NCBI GenBank assembly: GCA_963829485.1
Contig: CAWHIK010000004.1
Span: 496,001-560,000 of the forward strand
Direction of reading: 5' to 3'
DNA: 64,000 bases
Source of the DNA: JBGPQJ01 sp963829485
GTDB lineage: Bacteria > Chloroflexota > Anaerolineae > Anaerolineales > Villigracilaceae
Shown here: piece by piece, positions 60,005 through 64,000 of the stretch
Layout of the letters: each line of letters begins with the position of its first letter
Position numbering within the stretch: position 1 is the stretch's first letter
The notes under the pieces: generated by a model
What the model was told of the DNA's origin: nothing
Seen by the model: the letters and a program-made list of their open reading frames with translations, nothing else
The model's database searches: none
Position numbers and translations under genes: made by a program

Positions 60005-61318
60005 ATGAAGGAAACCCAGAATCAGCCCGTGGATCCCACACAGCTAAACGAGACCCTCGAAGAGAGGGAGGATATTCTCTATGATGAACTTGAATTAGCC
60101 ATCCAGTGGGATCGACCTTCCATTCTGATTGCCGTTTACGAATCCGAATTCACCCGCAAGCATGTGGAAGAATCCCTGGAAGTACGTTTATCAAAGTTAG
60201 GGCAGGGTGTGCTCCACTTTCATATTGACGAGAAGCTATTTGATGTGCCCATGATCCTGGTTCAAAATCCAAATCATGAAACAACAGTCTATTTCATAAC
60301 CGGTCTAAAGTGGGGTGGAGGAAAAGGTGGCTTTAATGCCTACCGTGCGCTCAACATGCGCCGGGAATTCTTCGTGGATAATTGCATGAGAGTGATTCTC
60401 TGGCTGACACGGAGCGAAGCCACTCACCTGCCCCGCCATGCTCCCGACTTCTGGGCATTCCGTCACCGAGTGGTTGAACTCATGGACTCCCAGACGGGTC
60501 AGATCGACCGCAAGCTGAACATTCAGATAACCTGGGACGGGTGGAAATCCTCCGAGCTGCGCATGGACGCAGCAGAAAAAATCCGCTTGCGAGAATCCAT
60601 GCTGGAAGAACTCCCTTCCGGGGACGAATCACAATCCTCCCGCATGGACCTTATATACTCCCTGGCTTCATACCAGTGGGCAAAAGAGGATTTCGCTAAG
60701 TCCTTGAAGTTATTAAACGAAGGTCTGGATATCGCTTCCGGATTAGCCGATCGGATCTCTGAATCTCAATTCCTGGCTGGAATGGGGATAGTCAATCATA
60801 GTAAGGGCAATACCAAAGAGGCAGTCGATTTATACGAACAGTCTGTAGGAAAAAATCCATACAACAGCTATGCATGGAATAACCTAGCCATCGCTTATTA
60901 CGATACAGGCGAAAGCGAAAAAGCCGTGCAAGTATGCAAACAATCCATTGAGGCGAAATCAAAAAACACAATAGCCTACTCCATATTGGGTGATCTATAC
61001 CGGCAGATGGGCAGGCTCGAAGACGCAAAGGATTGCATCGCAGTAACGACAAAACTTGAGCCGAAAGTTGCACTTCACTGGATTAACCTGGGCGATGTTT
61101 ATATCATACAAAAGCGGGATAAAGAGGCTCTAAGAGCCTATTTAAAAGCTTCCCGTTTAAGCCAGGACGATCCCGAGGTTTGGAAAAGGTTGGGTAAGGT
61201 TTATTCGAATTCCAACCGGACAAAAGAAGCAAGAAAAGCGATTAATAACGCACTGGCCTTATCGCCAGATGACGCGGAAGCCGCCACCCTACTGGAGAGA
61301 ATCGAAACCCAGGAATAA
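60005..61318 (+). CDS. TPR protein with an uncharacterised N-terminal domain
   Basis: 437 residues, no membrane segment. The first 190 residues form a domain I cannot name, with VYESEFTRKHVEESL, a Gly-rich GLKWGGGKGGF stretch that looks like a degenerate P-loop, MRVILWLTRSEATHLPRHAPDFWAFRHRVVEL, and related-looking sequences seen at the start of STAND-type TPR proteins. Residues about 215-430 are TPR repeats (for example SYAWNNLAIAYYDTGESEKAV and EVWKRLGKVYSNSNRTKEA). It may be a protein-interaction or signalling component; the histidine kinase gene follows 222 bases on. It is a candidate near-leaderless mRNA. Confidence 0.75.
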   Translation: MKETQNQPVDPTQLNETLEEREDILYDELELAIQWDRPSILIAVYESEFTRKHVEESLEVRLSKLGQGVLHFHIDEKLFDVPMILVQNPNHETTVYFITGLKWGGGKGGFNAYRALNMRREFFVDNCMRVILWLTRSEATHLPRHAPDFWAFRHRVVELMDSQTGQIDRKLNIQITWDGWKSSELRMDAAEKIRLRESMLEELPSGDESQSSRMDLIYSLASYQWAKEDFAKSLKLLNEGLDIASGLADRISESQFLAGMGIVNHSKGNTKEAVDLYEQSVGKNPYNSYAWNNLAIAYYDTGESEKAVQVCKQSIEAKSKNTIAYSILGDLYRQMGRLEDAKDCIAVTTKLEPKVALHWINLGDVYIIQKRDKEALRAYLKASRLSQDDPEVWKRLGKVYSNSNRTKEARKAINNALALSPDDAEAATLLERIETQE

Positions 61319-61424
61319 GGGTGTTGTGGTCAATTAGTCCTCAATTTTCCCGACAATTACATACAAAATAAAAACCCTAGCCTTATCACAAATTAGGCTA
61401 AGCTTAGTAGCTGAAAATTCCCTA

Positions 61425-61452
61425 TTGCGCGTAATGGATTTTTGTGTATAAT
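61425..61452 (+). promoter_or_regulatory. Promoter of the 7TM histidine kinase gene
   Basis: TTGCGC (61425-61430), a 16-base spacer and TATAAT (61447-61452). The leader would be about 100 bases and contains the GEMM-like stretch described in the findings. Confidence 0.5.
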
Positions 61453-61558
61453 TATTACAGATTGCAATGATATTACAATTAAACTATGAAATAAGTACTG
61501 GTCAATAGCACGATAAGGCAAAGGATGAAAATCCTATAATTTGGGGGAAAGCCTAAGA

Positions 61559-63700
61559 ATGAACATACCTTTCCAATTGGTTCTTTTCTTCCTGGCAGGT
61601 GGATCCGCAATATTTATCTTTTCAACAGCCTTTAGCCGGAGGTCGTCCCCTGGGGCTGTATATATGATCCTCCTTGGGGTGACCTTAGCTGTCTGGGATA
61701 TCCAATATGTCTTCATAGCTACCAGTTCAGCGGTGAAAATGCCCATCGCGACAGGTCTGTCCCAATTCCTTGCCTCGGTTGCAGCTACCTTTTTATTTTA
61801 CTTCTCCCTATCATTTTCCAACCGATCGGAATGGATTACCAGACGTACTCTCGCGTTGCTGATGGTAGGTCCAGTGATAACTTTAGCCGGCACGCTGCTC
61901 AGCATCCAAAGCGTTGCGATACTATTTTGGATCAATATCCTTTACTTCAACGCCCTCATCGCCTTGGCGATGTATATCGTCATCAAGACTTACAGGCACA
62001 GTCCCCTCCCCCAGCGGCTCCAAGCCGGGATGATATTAGCAGGATCGGTATTAATCTTACCTGCCAGCTTAATCAGCATTTCCTTGACCCCTTCTTCAGC
62101 TTCATCATTCGCCTTATTGGCTGCCTTCACGATCGCTGGATTGGCAGTGTCATTCGGGGTTTATTCCTATAAACTGATGGACATTGTCCCGGTGCCCAGA
62201 GATATCGTGATCGAACAAATGGCCGACGGGTGGATGATGCTGGATATGAAAAACCGCATCACTGATTTGAACCCTGCTGCGGAGTTGGTCATAGGTATAT
62301 CAAGAGAAAAAATTTATGGGCTTCCAGCGGATAACGTCCTCACCGACTGGGCAAGCTTCATCAACACGAACGATCCTTCCAAGGAACTTGACATTCGCGG
62401 CAGGATAAATCTCCAGAACTCATGGCGGTACCTCAACCTGAGGATATCACCGCTTATCGATCCCCGCGGCCGCCAATTTGGGCGCTTGATCCTTTGGAAG
62501 GATATAACCGAATCAAAAAGAGCGGAAGAAGCCCGTCAACTCGCCAGGGATGAAATGTTCATTCTTCTGCATTCGATATCGAATGCAGCCAGCAGGGCGG
62601 CCAACATTGAAGATTTTCTTGAAGACACAATCTACCAAATCGTTTATTCCTTCAAAAGTCAAGCCAGTGTCATCTGCCTGATCGATGAAAACGCAAACAC
62701 TGCCGAACCCAAGAAACTTGTCCTTGCTGCACATCATGGGTTGACTCCCAATCTGGCAGACTTGTTCAATTTACTTTCAGAAAAGGACGCCTTGATCGGC
62801 TCCGTTTTCAACAACAATTCCCCGCTGGTAATACCGAGCTCTACTATCAACTCCCAACTCCAGGATTTCATCCTGGAAGAAGGATTTAAATCAATGGTTC
62901 TGGTGCCCATCTCGATTCAGAATCAGATATTAGGGATCATCGGATTGGCTCGCAACGAAAATCCCGGTTTCGACGAAGATGAAATCGCCCGCCTGGATGT
63001 GGTTGCTGATGAAATTGCTACATTCGTCCATAGCGATAAACAGCGCCAGTTGTCCATCGCGCTCGCCGAAAGGCAGCGACTGGTGAGGGATCTGCACGAC
63101 TCAACCACGCAAAAACTTTATGGGCTCCTCACTCTGACCGAAGCCGCCCAAGCCGGGATAGAGATGGGATCCGTGGAGAAACTCACCCCCATTCTGTCGC
63201 GTATCGGCGAAACGGCCAGGCAAGCTCTAAAGGAAATGAGGCTATTCCTTTACGAACTCCAGCCCGTTGACCTTGAGCGCGACGGTCTCGTATCAATCCT
63301 CAACCAGAGATTGACAGCAGTCGAAGGCAGGGCGGATGTCAAAGCCAGGCTTTTAACCGATGAGACAATTTCACTTCCACTGGACAAGGAAGTAGCCTTG
63401 TATTACATCGCCCAGGAAGCGCTCAATAATGTTCTTAAGCATGCAAAGGCAAAATCCGTGACAGTCCGCCTCAAACAGACCAAATCAAACGTTAAGCTTG
63501 AAATCGAAGATGACGGGTATGGTTTCGTTCCGAGCAGGGACTGCTCCGGAGGAATGGGCATGAAAAATATGAGAGAACGCGCCTCACAAGTTGGCGGAAA
63601 ATTGGCTATTACATCCGTACCTGGAAAGGGGACAAAAATATGCGCAACAGTCAGCAAGGATCGACAATCAAGAATCCACTTGTCAGGAGCACAAATATGA
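61559..63700 (+). CDS. 7TM-PAS-GAF sensor histidine kinase (HisKA_3, NarL-type system)
   Basis: About 713 residues. The N-terminus has roughly seven membrane segments (to about 210), like the histidine kinase 7TM domain. Then PAS (about 220-325), GAF (about 335-490), a HisKA_3 domain with the phosphoacceptor His in RQRLVRDLHDSTTQKL (near 512), and the ATPase (EALNNVLKHAKA, DDGYGF, GMGMKNMRERA). The start at 61559 is the first ATG of the fold; a TTG at 61541 is in frame and GGGGGA lies upstream. Its stop overlaps the next gene start (ATGA), so kinase and regulator are coupled. Signal unknown. Confidence 0.92.
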   Translation: MNIPFQLVLFFLAGGSAIFIFSTAFSRRSSPGAVYMILLGVTLAVWDIQYVFIATSSAVKMPIATGLSQFLASVAATFLFYFSLSFSNRSEWITRRTLALLMVGPVITLAGTLLSIQSVAILFWINILYFNALIALAMYIVIKTYRHSPLPQRLQAGMILAGSVLILPASLISISLTPSSASSFALLAAFTIAGLAVSFGVYSYKLMDIVPVPRDIVIEQMADGWMMLDMKNRITDLNPAAELVIGISREKIYGLPADNVLTDWASFINTNDPSKELDIRGRINLQNSWRYLNLRISPLIDPRGRQFGRLILWKDITESKRAEEARQLARDEMFILLHSISNAASRAANIEDFLEDTIYQIVYSFKSQASVICLIDENANTAEPKKLVLAAHHGLTPNLADLFNLLSEKDALIGSVFNNNSPLVIPSSTINSQLQDFILEEGFKSMVLVPISIQNQILGIIGLARNENPGFDEDEIARLDVVADEIATFVHSDKQRQLSIALAERQRLVRDLHDSTTQKLYGLLTLTEAAQAGIEMGSVEKLTPILSRIGETARQALKEMRLFLYELQPVDLERDGLVSILNQRLTAVEGRADVKARLLTDETISLPLDKEVALYYIAQEALNNVLKHAKAKSVTVRLKQTKSNVKLEIEDDGYGFVPSRDCSGGMGMKNMRERASQVGGKLAITSVPGKGTKICATVSKDRQSRIHLSGAQI

Positions 63701-64000
63701 AAAAGATCAGGGTACTTGTTGTGGAAGATCAAACGGTCGTCCGCGAAGGGGTTGTTGCCATCTTGTCCTTTCAGCCGGATATCGAAGTCGTTGGAGAAGC
63801 CCACGACGGTCTGGAAGGCTTGCAGCTTGCCCAGCTAAAACGTCCGGATGTCATCCTTCTCGATCTGATGATGCCGCGCATGGATGGGCTTACCGCCATC
63901 CCCAAAATAAAAGAAGCGGTTCCCGAAGCTCGCATTCTTGTTTTGACCAGCTTTGCCGAAGGCGACAGGGTTTTTCATGCCATCAAATCAGGCGCACTCG
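63697..64000 (+). CDS. NarL/LuxR-type response regulator, partial (cut by window end)
   Basis: Receiver domain start: VLVVEDQTVVREGVVAIL with the acidic pair, phosphoacceptor Asp in VILLDLMMPRMDG (about 55), and the Thr/Ser switch in ILVLTSFAEGDR. The window ends in the receiver (near AIKSGAL), so the expected DNA-binding HTH lies beyond it. The ATG overlaps the kinase stop (ATGA). Partner of the preceding kinase. Confidence 0.92.
   Translation, partial: MKKIRVLVVEDQTVVREGVVAILSFQPDIEVVGEAHDGLEGLQLAQLKRPDVILLDLMMPRMDGLTAIPKIKEAVPEARILVLTSFAEGDRVFHAIKSGAL

Noticed and set aside
1..64000. CRISPR array, transposase, integrase, phage or plasmid genes
   Set aside because: I saw no spaced direct repeats of CRISPR form and no recognisable mobility genes; gene content is chromosomal.

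Overview
The window looks like a chromosomal segment of a Chloroflexota bacterium, most likely class Anaerolineae. This is inferred from protein style and gene content, not from a database search. Supporting signs are secreted lipoproteins with a lipobox followed by a Thr/Pro-rich spacer, an NBR1-type Ig-like lipoprotein, paired GH94 phosphorylases, an archaeal/thermophile-style adenosylhomocysteinase, and several promoters so close to start codons that the mRNAs should be nearly leaderless. There are no rRNA genes, tRNAs, CRISPR arrays, insertion sequences or prophage genes. It reads as a housekeeping and metabolic region, densely coded on both strands.

Layout. 1-2.6 kb: a membrane-anchored parvulin isomerase and an NBR1-Ig lipoprotein. 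2.7-7.1 kb (minus): rnc then smc, with a long hairpin in the rnc leader. 7.3-9.5 kb (plus): aldo/keto reductase, a hemolysin III (TrhA) membrane protein and a VOC protein. 9.4-12.5 kb (minus): two Yip1-like membrane proteins and an ATP-grasp/SET fusion. 12.7-16.5 kb (plus): YbaK-type deacylase, a class C serine hydrolase, and an ABC-F protein preceded by a probable leader peptide and attenuator. 16.5-19.9 kb (minus): an S-adenosylmethionine by-product operon, mtnA, PfkB kinase, ahcY. 20-22.4 kb (plus): a TPR lytic transglycosylase lipoprotein sharing a divergent promoter with mtnA. 22.4-29.9 kb (minus): a long run from patatin phospholipase through L,D-transpeptidase, CcdA/TlpA/Grx-DUF2085 redox genes and pgeF, to yggS, yggT and yggU. 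30-35.1 kb: an unrecognised 452-residue protein, a class V aminotransferase, an MFS transporter, smpB and an unrecognised 263-residue protein.

35.1-42.2 kb: a signalling block (minus: multi-PAS/GAF histidine kinase, Rcp1-like regulator, REC-PAS-HD-GYP protein, a damaged TolB-like propeller gene) next to a plus-strand substrate-binding lipoprotein. 42.3-45.4 kb: class III aminotransferase, YihY membrane protein, PlsC-like acyltransferase. 45.5-58.2 kb (minus): a glycan/export island of GH94, a MacA-like adaptor, a large FtsX-type permease, two ATPases (one apparently carrying an AbrB domain), GH3 and a second GH94. 58.5-64 kb: a DUF1269 membrane protein, an EEP-family hydrolase, a TPR protein, and a 7TM/PAS/GAF histidine kinase translationally coupled to a response regulator cut by the window end.

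A striking feature is that about eight genes are interrupted by what look like single-base indels (smc, trhA, VOC tail, second Yip1, TolB propeller, REC-PAS-HD-GYP, ABC ATPase/AbrB, GH94). Where I could count, correcting one base restores a family-length protein. Uncorrected sequencing indels are the simplest explanation and should be excluded before any of these is called a pseudogene. The most interesting biological leads are the ABC-F attenuator, the ATP-grasp/SET fusion, the rnc leader hairpin, and the ABC/GH94/GH3 island.
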